Below are positions 9,967-20,604 of a DNA stretch of 46,091 nt, one piece after another; position 1 is the stretch's first letter, and each line of letters begins with the position of its first letter. The notes under the pieces were generated by a model. It did not search any database and had not been told where the DNA came from. It saw only the letters and a list, made by a program, of their open reading frames with translations. The position numbers were made by a program, and so were the translations under genes. This DNA is from Porogramme epimiltina (lineage: Eukaryota > Basidiomycota > Agaricomycetes > Polyporales > Polyporaceae): the NCBI GenBank assembly GCA_900155495.1, contig FTLJ01000780.1, positions 1 through 46,091 on the forward strand. Direction: 5' to 3'.

Positions 9967-12139
9967 ATGTGGCTTCTCAGCACAGCCGACGCCGATCTCC
10001 GCTTCTTCTCAGACCCCGGTGCCGTCCCAGGAGGCTACGCTATCATCTCTCATACATGGAGTCCGAAAGGAGAGCAGTCTTTTCAAGAGGTCCATGCCAT
10101 TGGTGTCAAGTGCAAGGAGACGGGAAGGAACCCTCGCGATTACGTCGACAGGAAGATTCGTGACTCCTGTCTCGTGGCCGAACGCGATGGCTACGCGTGG
10201 GTTTGGATGGACACATGCTGTATCAACAAGGAGAGCAGTACGGAACTTTCGGAGGCGATCAACTCCATGTTCAGCTGGTATGTCCTCTCCGAAGTCTGTT
10301 ATGCGTATCTGGAGGACGTGCATGAAGGCGACGACCCGCGCGAAGAAGACTCCGAGTTCCGGCGGTCGCGGTGGCACACAAGGGGCTGGACGCTTCAAGA
10401 GTTGCTCGCCCCCGCATTCGTCGTCTTCCTTTCGGCGGAGTGGAAGGCTATTGGGACCAAGCACGACCTGAGCGGGCCTTTGAGCGAGCGGACTAGCATC
10501 TCCGAAGGGTACCTCACCCGCGCACGTCGGTTCTTTGGTGCGTCGATCGCGGAGCGGATGTCCTGGGCGGCTGGAAGGGAGACAACCCGTATTGAGGACG
10601 AGGCATACTGTCTTCTTGGGCTGTTCAGTATCAACATGCCGATTATGTATGGAGAAGGCCGCCAGGCATTCCAACGCCTACAGCAGGAGCTAGCGAAGCT
10701 GCAGTACTTGGACACTACTCTATTCGCTTGGGGCTCCCGACACGACGATGACTGCGAAAAGCTCCCCCCTGAAGACCTCACGGAGATTTGGTCGGGATTC
10801 CACGAAGTCAATCACCCAGAGCGATTCCTGTTTGCGACATCCCCAAGCGACTTCTCTGGATCTACCACGTACTATACCCCGGGTCTTAGCTCGACCGCTG
10901 TCCTTCAGCCGTATCTGGCCTGGCAGTGGTCTGAGGATGTATGTCGTTCACGTCTGCTATGCTTGTTGCGCTGTTAGGCTAATTTAACCTTCGTAGAACG
11001 AGAAATCGGTAGGCGACATCAGCAAGAAGGAAACGGGGCCATTCGGCCGCATTGAGCTTCCGTCGTGCGAGGTCACCAGCTACGGCATGAAGTGTCGCTT
11101 CCCAGTTGCCGAAATTGACGGCTTCACGATCGCTGTGCTTTTGGTGGAGACCAACGACGAGCACCTTGGTATGATCTTGCACCCAGCAGAGGACGACGAG
11201 CTCCAAGATCCGAGCAGGAAGATGCATTATGTTACATGGCCCTTCAAGACGGAGAACACGTACTTCAACTGCCGGTTGGCACTCCTCGGCGGCGACCTCT
11301 ACAACTTGCAGTTTCGAGGCAAACCCGTGAACGCGACCTGGCGGGACATCTACATCCACGCCAGCCCTCGGACATCTGACAGAACAGACCCCTCCTACCT
11401 CATCTTTCGCCTCTACCCTGACCGCGCACCCGCGCCGTTCCGCATACCACGGCGATTGGTGAACACGATGATCGCACTCAAGCTCCTCCCGGACACGGGA
11501 ATGGGGTCGACCGATCCGGATGCGTCGACGAACATGTGGATCGACTTCACCAACACCACGACGAGCGAGAAGGTGCACGTCCAGCTTGGCATCTGCGCGA
11601 CAGCCTCGACGGGCGACGCCCCCTGCCACTGGGCGTACGCCGAGTCCTCGGACCTCTCGAACTGGACGGCGCCTTGGAAGCAGGCTGCGCACGACTGCGC
11701 GAAGGACCACATCGCGGACTGGCCGGGCGGGGCGCGAGACTTCGGCGACGCAGAGCGCACGATCCGCCTCTCGTTCGCGCCGTGCAAGCACGCGCCGCCG
11801 GGGCGCACGCGCGTCTTGGGTCTCGAGCTCTCCGGTACAGTGTACGACGGGATCCAGCGCGCGGCGGGCTTCACAATCGCGGAGCGCGCGGGCGGGCTCG
11901 ATGGTCCGCTGAAGCTTGTGACCCACACGGGCACCCCACTCACCGTTCCTGCGCCCCAGAGCGCGGCCCCGGTATCCGCTCCACCATGGCACCCCGTGTC
12001 CGCGCCTAAGCAGGACAAAACTACAGAGCGCCTGTCGTATCACCTAGGGACCGTGGTCGCGTCAGTCATGCTCAGCGCCTTCGCTTCTGCAGCAATTGCC
12101 TTCAAATTGGCTCGCGCTACTACAGGGGGTTCCCACTAG
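9967..12139 (+). CDS. HET-domain protein HET-B with C-terminal transmembrane segment
   Basis: Exons 9967-10938 and 10997-12139 give 704 residues; the 58-bp intron starts GTATGT and ends TCGTAG. HET motifs are YAIISHTW, WMDTCCI (Met replaces the usual Ile) and RGWTLQELLAP; the next segment has TRIEDEAYCLLGLF. The exon-2 module has GMKCRFPVAEIDG, WRDIYI, HDCAKDHIADWP and FGDAERTIRL. Unlike its paralogues it ends in a hydrophobic stretch of about 23 residues (about 674-696, LGTVVASVMLSAF onward) followed by KLARATTGGSH. This is a tail-anchor topology, so the HET domain would face the cytosol on a membrane. A Pro/Ala-rich spacer of about 40 residues precedes the helix. Convergent with HET-C. Confidence 0.9.
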
Positions 12140-12541
12140 CCGCGTGCTCGTCCAAACGCTCCCCGCCGCGTATATTCCATACTTCGCGGCTGGAGTTTGA
12201 GCACGTGTCCCCCCTCCGGATGCTCTGTTCCGCCCGAGTACGTTGGCCGACGCGCGCGCCGCGCGGCGATTCCTGCCTTCGCCCGGCCCGCGAACGCGGG
12301 GCATGCCGCGCGGAACGACAGTGCACCGAACGAGAGGGCTTTGGAGGCATAGATGGAGCTAGAGATGATGTGCCACGACGACTGGAGGGGTGGGAGGATG
12401 ACTGTGGGGGCTGAAGCGCATGCCATGAGGAGTGGCACGTAGTGTTGGAAGTTGGGTGCGACTGGGTTATACATATCGCTTTTCTGCGGAACCGCGGAAG
12501 GGATGGCGGGGTTGCGCCGCTAGTCTAATGCCACAACGACC
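12140..12541. other. Convergent gap HET-B / HET-C, possible extra HET-C exon
   Basis: Contains a minus-strand open frame ending at 12136. A 43-bp GT-AG interval (12562 to 12520, GTGTTG...ACTAG) would join it in frame to HET-C after residue ArgArg near the end of exon 2. The added 128 codons would include the mildly hydrophobic YVPLLMACASAPTVIL. This is possible, but the intron is short and the frame could be chance in GC-rich DNA. Confidence 0.3.
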
Positions 12542-14584
12542 TCATCGAACAAGACCCAACACCCGACGAGGCCTGTCGGACCGACTGCGGGGAGCCTTCG
12601 GCGGAGTGGGAGGAGGGGACGGGAGAGGAGAGGGTCTGGGCGGTGGGGGTCTCGCGACGAACGGCGCGCGCGCCACGACGACGACCCCAGCATCACGCTG
12701 CAGCGCCTCGTACGCCCTGCCCACGAGGTCCATACCGAGGACGAGCGTTTGCCCGAGTCGCGGGGCGTGAGGGCACGGCGCGAACGAGAGGCGCACCGTA
12801 CGCTCCGCGTCGCCGAAGTCGCGCGTGCACTCTGGGCCCCAGTCCTCGATGTGGTCCGTCGCGCAGTCGTGCGCGCGCTTCGTCATTGGATCGTGGAAAG
12901 ACGCGCGGTGTGTATGCTCCGCGAACGCCCAGTGGCATGAGGACACGGCCGTCGACCGGAGAGCGCAGAGCCCAAGTGCGATGCGGATCTTCTCCCCGGA
13001 GACGGTGTCGAAGAACACCACCAGCCGTGCGTTCTTCGCTGCCGAGTCTTCTGGGAGAAGAGAGGTGTACGGGAGGAGCTTGAGGGCAGCCAACGCGTGC
13101 ATGATGCAGCGAGGGATGCGGAAAGGGGCAGGGGAGATATCGGGAGTGAAGCGCAGCACCAGGTGGGCTCCATCTGACCGATCTTTGGCGCGTGGTTGGG
13201 CACGGATGAGAATGTCCCGCCACTTAGGATAAAGAGACATGCCGCGAAAACGCAGGTTATAGAGGTTGTCCCCGAGATTGGCCAGTCGGGCGTAAATACC
13301 GCGCGGAATTCCTGTAAATACCCAACTAGCGTAGTATGTTCCCCGATTAGGGTCTTGAAGTTCGTTGTTAGGAGCTGGATGTAGGAGTAATCCGACGTGG
13401 TGCAACGCAGTTTGCACCAGGAGAACTGCGATCGTGATTCCGTCCACCTCGGCGACAGGGAGACGACACTTCATGCCCTGACTGGTAACTTCGAATGATG
13501 GAAGCTCGATGTGATCGAACGGCCCCGTGTTTCTTTTGTCACCTAGCTTCAGCGTGTGCTTCAGAGTAGCATTAGAAGGGCGGGTCACTAAGAATCATAA
13601 TGAACGTACTGCATGTGTCCATTGGGATGGCAGGTAAGGTTGGAGGGCGTCTTGTGCGGAAAGTTGTGGTGTATAGTAAAAGTCCCTTGCGTCACGAAAA
13701 TCGCTCGGGGACATGGCGAATAGAAACCTTCCCATGTAGCTGGGGTTATGGAAACCGCGGTAGATTTCATTGAGCGGAAGTCGCAATAGATCCCCTTGGT
13801 CTGCTTTGTAACATCCGCCCCATGCGAAGAGTGTCGTATCGGGGGATTGCCTAGATAGCTCCGCCTGTAGCCTCTGGAACGCTAGCGATCCTTCGCCGTA
13901 TAGGGTGGGCATGTTGATGCCAAAGAGACCGAGCAAAGAGTAGGCTTCGTCTTCTACACGGGTCAACTTGCGACCTGCCGCCCATGACATTCGCATCGCG
14001 ATCGGCGCCTCGAGAAAGTCCCACTCGCGCGTGAGAAATCCTTCCTGTATACCTGTGCAGTCTGCGAGCAATCCACAGAGGCTGTTCTTCGTCCCGATGA
14101 ACGTCCACTCCGCCGATAGAAAAACAAGAAACGCGGGTGCGAGGAGTTCTTGTAGTGTCCACCCTCGCGTGTGCCACCTCGCGCGACGGAACGCTGAGCC
14201 TGCGATGTTTGGTTCGCCGTCTTCTTGGGACACGTCTTCAAGGAAAGCGTAGCAGACCTCGGACAGAGCGTACCAGGTGAACATAGAGTTGATTGCCTCC
14301 GAGACCTCCGTGCTACTTGTCTTGTCTATGCAGCACGAGTCTATCCACACCCAAGTGTATCCATCCTGTTCAGCGATTTCGCAGCACCGCCGGATCTTCT
14401 CAACAACGTGGTCGCGGGGATTCTCACCCGCCGCCTTGCAACACGAGATGATCGTCTGAACGTCCTGGAAAGTTTGCTCCCCGCTGTGACTCCAGGTGTG
14501 AGAGAGAATGGCGTAGCCTCCAGGGACGGAGGCGGGGTCGGTGAAGTAGTGGAGTTCTGCGCGAGCGGTGTTGAGAAGCCACAT
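12542..14584 (-). CDS. HET-domain protein HET-C
   Basis: Exons 13610-14584 and 12542-13558 give 663 residues. The 51-bp intron runs GTACGT...CTGAAG and contains a stop in frame, so retention would give a HET-only protein. Motifs: YAILSHTW, WIDSCCIDK, RGWTLQELLAP, TRVEDEAYSLLGLFGINMPTLYGEG, then the second module with GMKCRLPVAEVDG, FRIPRCI, CHWAFAEH and HDCATDHIEDWG. The tail is short, proline-rich (RPPPPRPSPLPSPPP) and then basic. An in-frame Met lies 17 codons upstream, but it falls inside a likely leader intron (14598-14652, GTGAGT...AATAG), so the conserved MWLL start is preferred. Closest to HET-G by the shared TGPFD linker. A possible third exon is described under the neighbouring gap. 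Confidence 0.88.
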
Positions 14585-14652
14585 ACTGTAGCTCGACCTA
14601 TTAGGAAGGATGGGTAATTGGCTTAGTTGTATCAAAAAACGGCAATACTCAC

Positions 14653-15578
14653 TATTAATGTACCTCGTATCCTCGAGATCAATAAGTAAGCGAACTTAAG
14701 GGCCTCCAATTTGGGGGCTGAGCGGACACGTCGAGTAGGTACTTAGGGGTCCATGGCCGCGGCTCGAACACTCCTAAATAGGCGGGTTGGCAGTGTTCGG
14801 GCATATCAGCGAGATGTCGTTCTGTGTGATTGTGGTGATAACATAGCGTCTAGGTTGATTCGGAGCTGGTTACTGCGAGACTGAAAGACGAGAACAAGGA
14901 CTACGCAGACGCAGCATGATGATCTGATGCCGTTTATGTCGAATAGGCGCCCGCGCCTGGACTCTGAGGCTGGGTCATCCGGCACTGGTTGTGGTCGGAC
15001 CAGTACGAGCGCATCGGGGCTATCCCACAACCGTCCATCCTTGTTATGTATAGTACGACTTCAAGTCGACGCCGACGACTCGACGCTCGCCCGTCGACCA
15101 GAGAATGGTTACAGCAGTGCCCAAGCATGGCATGCGGCGTTTCTACCTGAGACTCGGACGAATATCATGACGCCGACCGCTCACCGGCAGGGCTGCGATG
15201 GGCGGGGACGCGAGCCTGAAGTGCCTGAAGAACCCAATCAACGCAAAGAGCCACAAACAACCGCCCTTCCAAAGATATATATGTTGGGGATCACGGCATG
15301 AGTGTGCTAACTCCCATGTATGCGTACCGTGCTTGAAGTTGTATCAACGCCTGCCAACGATGCCACATGATCTTCTAAGCAGTCGGGTGCGCACATAAGA
15401 GCGGGTGACCATGGAATGTCTTGCCAGAGTGAGTACAGGAGGCCTATCGAGAGGCATAACGGGATACACTTAGTCACCCCTCTCCGAAACAACGGGCACG
15501 GATCGCGTACTGCTAGATACCCGGGGTGCTCTATAGTGGTGCGATGAATGATCGGTTTAACGACGAAGTGCAAAGAGC
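14653..15578. other. Intergenic, HET-C promoter side
   Basis: Tandem gap between the HET-C leader and the HET-D stop. No coding feature recognised; frames of 92-124 codons on both strands have no domain and overlap each other. Confidence 0.5.
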
Positions 15579-17820
15579 TTACCACTCTTTTGGGTGATGA
15601 CCTCGAACATCGCCGGTAGAAGTGACGGCAGCCATGACTTCAATCGCTTCTTCTAAGATCGCCGGCCCACTGGGTGGAGACATTTCTTCATCACGACTCG
15701 GGGGAACAGTCTCTTGTAGGACCGTGGAGATGTCGGAGTCCTCAGAGCTGCTAGAGGAGTCGGAGTCTGCGTCTTCTCGGCTATCTTCAGTAGCCCGTGT
15801 GGTGCTGGCAGGGACTGCGCCTGGGTGGTCTCCAAAAGACGCAGGCGCGTCATCGTCTAACGACCCAGCACCGTCTTCAAGCAGGAGCTGCGCCCGAGGG
15901 AGCTGCGGGAGGCGTACGTCCGCCTCGTGCTGCATCTTCTCGTATACCTCACCGCTTAACTCGAGGCCCAGCACGAGCGTACGCCCGGGCATGTGCGGGC
16001 AGGGCGTAAACATCAGCTTGATCGTACGCTCCGCGTCTCCGAACGCGCGCGCGCGGTCGGGCCAGTCCGCGATGTGGTCCGTCGCGCAGTCGTGCGCGTC
16101 CTTGCTCCACTTCTCAGACGATGTTCCGCGGTACGTGGGCTCGGCCCAGGCCCAGTGGCACGGGCGAGCGGGGGTGGTAGACGCTTTCGTGCACAGTCCG
16201 AGCATGATGCGCACCCGCTCCTCCTCGACGATGTTCTGGAGCAAGAGCCGGCTGGTGTGCGTCGACATCGGGTCGGAGGTTTTCTTCCAAGCCTTTGGGT
16301 ATAGTTCGAGTGCGCTGAGGGCCTGCAAGAGTGATCGCGGAACACGGAAGGGTATGGGCGTGATGTCGAGGAAGAATGATTGCACGAGATGCGCGCCGTC
16401 CGAGCGAGAGGTCGTGCGGGGTTGCTCTATGATGTAAATGTCGCGCCAAGTGGCATCAACTGGCTTCCCACGGAATCGCAGGTTGTAGAGGTCGCCGCCG
16501 AGGCAGGCCACCCGCTTGGATATATGGCCGTGGTCGCCCTCTCTGAAAGCCCAAGAGACGGAATATGCTTCGCGAGTTGGATCCAGTACTTCGCTACGCG
16601 GGGCAGGGTGGAGGAACAGGCCGAGGTGCTCTTCTGTCGTCTCGCACAGAAGTACGGCGATAGTGACTCCGTCGACCTCCGCAACTGGGAAACGACACTT
16701 CATGCCATAGGGTGTAACTTGGAATGTCGGGAGCTCTAAGTGGGCCTGACCAAAGAGACCTTCTGTTTCGCGACCGATTTTCTTCTTGTGCTGGAGATGG
16801 TAATAGCATTAGATCGACTTCCTTGGAAGAGAGGATGACCACACATACATCTTCGGACCCCTGGTGTTTCAAGTAAGGTTGTAGGGCGACCTTACCGGGA
16901 AGATCCGGCGTGTAATACACGTCGTCCATCCATCGAAACTCTTTCGGTGACGGGGCGTAAAGGAACCTTTCCGTATGGTTTGGACCATGAAAGCCGTTGC
17001 GGACGACGGATAGAGAGCCCTGTGGGAGCTCCGCGTCGCTCGACTCGTGCCATGTGCCCCACGCATACAATGACGTGTCAATATTTTGCTTCACAAGTTC
17101 AGATTGTAGGCGCTGAAAGGCTTGCTGTCCTTCACCATACAGAGTCGGCATATTGATGTCGAAGAGACCAAGAAGACAGTACGCCTCATCCTCGACACGT
17201 GTCGTCTTGCGTTTTGCTGCCCACGACATTCGCCTCGCGATCGGCGCCTCGAGGAAATTCAGTTTTCGGGTGAGATACTTCGAATAGATTCCCGTACATT
17301 TCTGGAGAGGGCCGCAAAGGTCGTGCTTCGTCCCAATAGGTTTCCATTCTTGTGACAGGAATACGACGAATGACGGCGCGAGGAGCTCCTGGAGGGTCCA
17401 TCCCCGCGTGTGCCACCGCGCTCTCTTGAACTCCGACTTTTTCGCATGAGGGTCGTCGCCAAAGTGGACGTCTTCGAGATAGGCGTAACAGACCTCGGAG
17501 AGTGCGTACCAGGTGAACATAGAGTTGATCGCCTCTGAAAGCTCTGAGCTGCTCGTCTTGTCGATGCAGCACGAGTCTATCCAAACCCAAGCGTACCCAT
17601 CCCGCTCCGTGATCTCGCAGCATCGCTTGATTTTGTCCAAGACATGTTCCCGAGGGTTTTCACCAGCTACCTTGCACCGTGCTATGATCTTCCGGACATC
17701 CTGGAAAGATTGCTCTGCATTATGGCTCCAGGTGTGGGATAGAATTGCATAGCCTCCAGGGACAGCCGCGGGGTCGGTGAAGTAGTGAAGTTCTGCTCGG
17801 GAAGTGTCGAGAAGCCACAT
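15579..17820 (-). CDS. HET-domain protein HET-D with acidic Ser-rich tail
   Basis: Exons 16849-17820 and 15579-16790 give 727 residues; the 58-bp intron is GTATGT...CTCCAG. Residue map of the first exon: YAILSHTW 24-31, WIDSCC 80-85, RGWTLQE 139-145, RRMSWAAKRKTTRVEDEAY about 195-213, YGEGQQAFQRLQ about 228-239. The exon-2 module has GMKCRFPVAEVDG, LGGDLYNLRFRGKPV, FRVPRSLLQALSAL, CHWAWAE, HDCATDHIADWP and CPHMPGRTLVLGLEL. The tail is strongly acidic with a run of serines and acidic residues (DADSDSSSSSEDSD), typical of casein-kinase-2 target stretches. Leader intron 17849-17898 (GTGAGC...CTTAG). Tandem with HET-C and divergent from the HNH gene. Confidence 0.9.
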
Positions 17821-17898
17821 CCCTCAAATGATCTATTCAGAGGGGCCACTAAGTCAGCGTAATTTGAGTAGCGACGGCTTTGAAGTAACGGTGCTCAC

Positions 17899-18605
17899 TG
17901 TGAACGCGGCACCTCTCTGAGGGTGCAGAGGCGTGTCGAGAGGATAGATCCTGAGGGGAGAAGGTGGCGGGTTGAGACAGGGCTGGTATCTAGTTGAGGG
18001 ACGTGCACAATTGATCATGTCATGTCTCCAACCGGACAGCAAGGATTTTTGAAATAAGTATAGCAGATCAAGCGGGGCGGGGATATATTGGAAGACGTCT
18101 TGGAGGGACAATATGTTATTCCTTAGCACGCGTGACAAGACACAACGACGATAAGAAAGAAAGCCCTGAAGGAGCTCGATGGAGGGTCACTCTATGCTTC
18201 GCCGACATGGGTGACGACAGTGAGCAACGAAGGAGGGCGGGGCCATGCCAAGTACGGCAGGAAGGCGGGCGGCCTGGCGGGGCGCCCAATGATGGCGACG
18301 CTCGTTATCTCGAAAGATAAGATGAAGGACAAGATTTATCAATTCCAGTAAGTATATGATATGCGACCACAAACCAGCCCGCCCACCCATACCGGCCTGG
18401 CTGGAAGCTCGTTAACGTCTCCAGTAAGCATTTATGATATGTTGAAGGGGCCTTGTTAATTATTACTGGTCACTCGTCGAACGCAAAGCTAATGTCACGT
18501 GATATGCTCAGCGACGGCGGCTGCGTCCATTTCCTGTTCGCGGGCCTTCCCTACCGTTCAGTGCCGCCTCCTTCCCCCCTCACTCTTGGATCCTTGCTGA
18601 CAGTC
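17899..18605. promoter_or_regulatory. Divergent promoter region, HET-D / HNH gene
   Basis: About 0.7 kb between two divergent genes. It contains two near-identical copies of CCAGTAAG-TATGATATG (18345-18363 and 18421-18441) and AT-rich patches such as ATATATTGG near 18083. No gene is recognised on either strand. Confidence 0.4.
18345..18441 (+). repeat. Two-copy direct repeat CCAGTAAG..TATGATATG
   Basis: Copy one is CCAGTAAGTATATGATATG; copy two, 76 bp later, is CCAGTAAGCATTTATGATATG. They lie 165-260 bp upstream of the HNH start. They could be paired regulatory sites, or simply a small duplication. CCAG|GTAAG-like splice-donor resemblance is noted but no matching acceptor structure was found. 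Confidence 0.45.
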
Positions 18606-20073
18606 ATGTCTACCTCTACGCCTACCATCGGAGACCCTCTTCCGGATCCGGGAAGCGTTTTCTGTGAAGAGGGTCAGGAAAACTGCAAGAGTCTCTTCAA
18701 AGTTTACATCATCCCAGCTGAACGCATCGTGCTCAAGAACCTGGCGACATCGCGGACCGAAGCAGATATCAAAGATAGAAGGCTAGATGTCGTCGCCGTG
18801 CGCCTAGTTGGTCACCTGCTCCTCCAGTATGATCTCTTTTCCCCTGAGGCCCGGGACGTCATGGAGAGGGCTATTGCGAGCTGCAACAAGGACACTGATG
18901 GCATTGTCAACTACGTGCAGCTATGTGAGCTAGGCAGATTTTATCTCAATCATCTCATCCGGCCAAGTGAGCTCCATCTTTCTATCAAATATCTTCATAT
19001 CGACAGCGTGAGTGTGTATAGTGAAAAGTGCCCCAGGCCATACCCCGGCCCCAAGCAACTACTGCCCATCGCGACGCTCTTTTGACGCTATGATTGGTCG
19101 CATCCGACAGGACGCTCAACCTGCATTGACTCGCGAAGATACCAAGTCATATGTGAGTGGTCTGCTGAGGCGTCACTCCATTACATCTGTCGGCATTTGG
19201 ATTTCATGATCATGACCGGATGTTATCGTTGCAGGCACTAGTCAGGGACGGCTACTCCTGTATGGTCACTAGCTGCCCAGACGATAGATTCTACGAACTA
19301 TATCGTAACGCGCTCCGCAACCGGTCCAATCAGCCCGTAGCAGATACGCAATGTTGCCACATCATCCCGTTTTCGATAAACAATATCAAAGAAGATGACG
19401 ATATAGAGACGTTTGGTCTCAAGGTCCGTCAGAATCCACGTCTTATGTTGTGGACTGTGTATTTGTGCGTGAGCTGATGTCATGAGAACAGTTAGAGGGA
19501 ACGACGATCTTCTGGAGTATTCTGAAGATGTTCGGCTATGATATCCAGCCGGATCTCAAGGACGAAAAGATAAACCGCCTCGAAAACGTGATGACACTCT
19601 CCTCCACCATTCATATCCGGTTCGATGATCTGAACTTCTGGCTCGAAGAAGTTGAGGGGAAGGTAGGTTAGATTTATTCGACACACATTGTCACGTATTT
19701 GACATCGCCTCACCAGGAGAACACGTACCGCACATGTCTTCCCAGGCGGTCGGATGACGCTGACATGCGAGAGCGACTCATGATCCCCCCCGAGGTTCAC
19801 TTCAAAGTCCATGACGTTGACCTCGTTCACCGCGACACGCAAGATCTCGCCCCTCTTAGGTGCCAGCCCCGACATTTGGCTTTGCCCAACCCGAGGTATC
19901 TCCGACTCCGTGCAGCTTGCTGCAGGGTCGCCCATCTTTCAGGTGCTGTAGAGTACTTGGAGGAGATACATCGTGACACCGAGATGCTCGCGGTCCTCAC
20001 GAATGACGGTTCATCTGCTGACGTCCTAGACGCAGCATTGTGGAATATCCGAGAGCTTGTGCCACCCGTGTAA
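18606..20073 (+). CDS. HNH nuclease-like protein
   Basis: Five exons, 18606-18966, 19037-19152, 19235-19423, 19492-19662 and 19717-20073, all with GT-AG borders, give 397 residues. The central ALVRDGYSCMVTSCPD...TQCCHIIPFSI matches the HNH-type domain of a large agaricomycete family: a Cys-bearing loop, then Cys-Cys-His-Ile-Ile-Pro as the HIIP/HNH core. The N-terminal half (FKVYIIPAERIVLKNLA, VVAVRLVGHLLLQY) is the usual leader of this family. Catalytic activity is unproven for most members. The start MSTSTPTIG was chosen because earlier in-frame Mets (18453 on) give unlikely extensions. It lies between HET-D and HET-E, transcribed opposite to both. The final ~40 residues (SSADVLDAALWNIRELVPPV) complete the frame cleanly. 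Confidence 0.8.
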
Positions 20074-20604
20074 AGCTTTTTATATGGTGCTAAAACACGA
20101 GGGCTCAAGATCTCAGCCCGTACTTAGTCGCCGAACAGGCCAAGATTTGGGTTGAAGAGGGCTTATATTACGTTATCCTAATAACATTGTATTGAATTAC
20201 CGAATAGCATTTTATGATCGCGACATGCGTCCACTGCCCACGTTCCACCCGTACGGCGGTACAAGCTATGTAATAACCCTTAATACATACATAGTTTTGA
20301 AGCGGAATAAGGCTTCTTCTATAGCACTAGTAGAGGAGAGACGAGAACCCAGCAAGGTGTACATTCACAAGAAGCAGTGAACCAGCAGGAATAGACTCGG
20401 AGTACCAGGCCCAGTACTAGGGTATCACATCCTCAGATACGGAAATCGGAGGAGCTGAGCCGACGTTGCTTTGGGGGACCCATTGCCCAAGTTAGATAGG
20501 CTAGGATACTGTAGTTCGACGCGATCGAGTAAATGAAAATATGGGTATCATCGTAGCGCCACTACGAGACTCGCGCCCTACAAATCAAGAGGTTTGTGAG
20601 TAGC
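20074..20604. other. Convergent gap HNH / HET-E
   Basis: AT-richer than the flanks. It holds the 3' ends of two convergent genes. A plus-strand frame of 62 codons at 20192 has no recognisable feature. Confidence 0.5.

Noticed and set aside
10979..12043. 354-codon minus-strand frame opposite HET-B
   Set aside because: Antisense shadow: composition is Arg/Val/Glu-rich and it overlaps the conserved HET-B module along its whole length.
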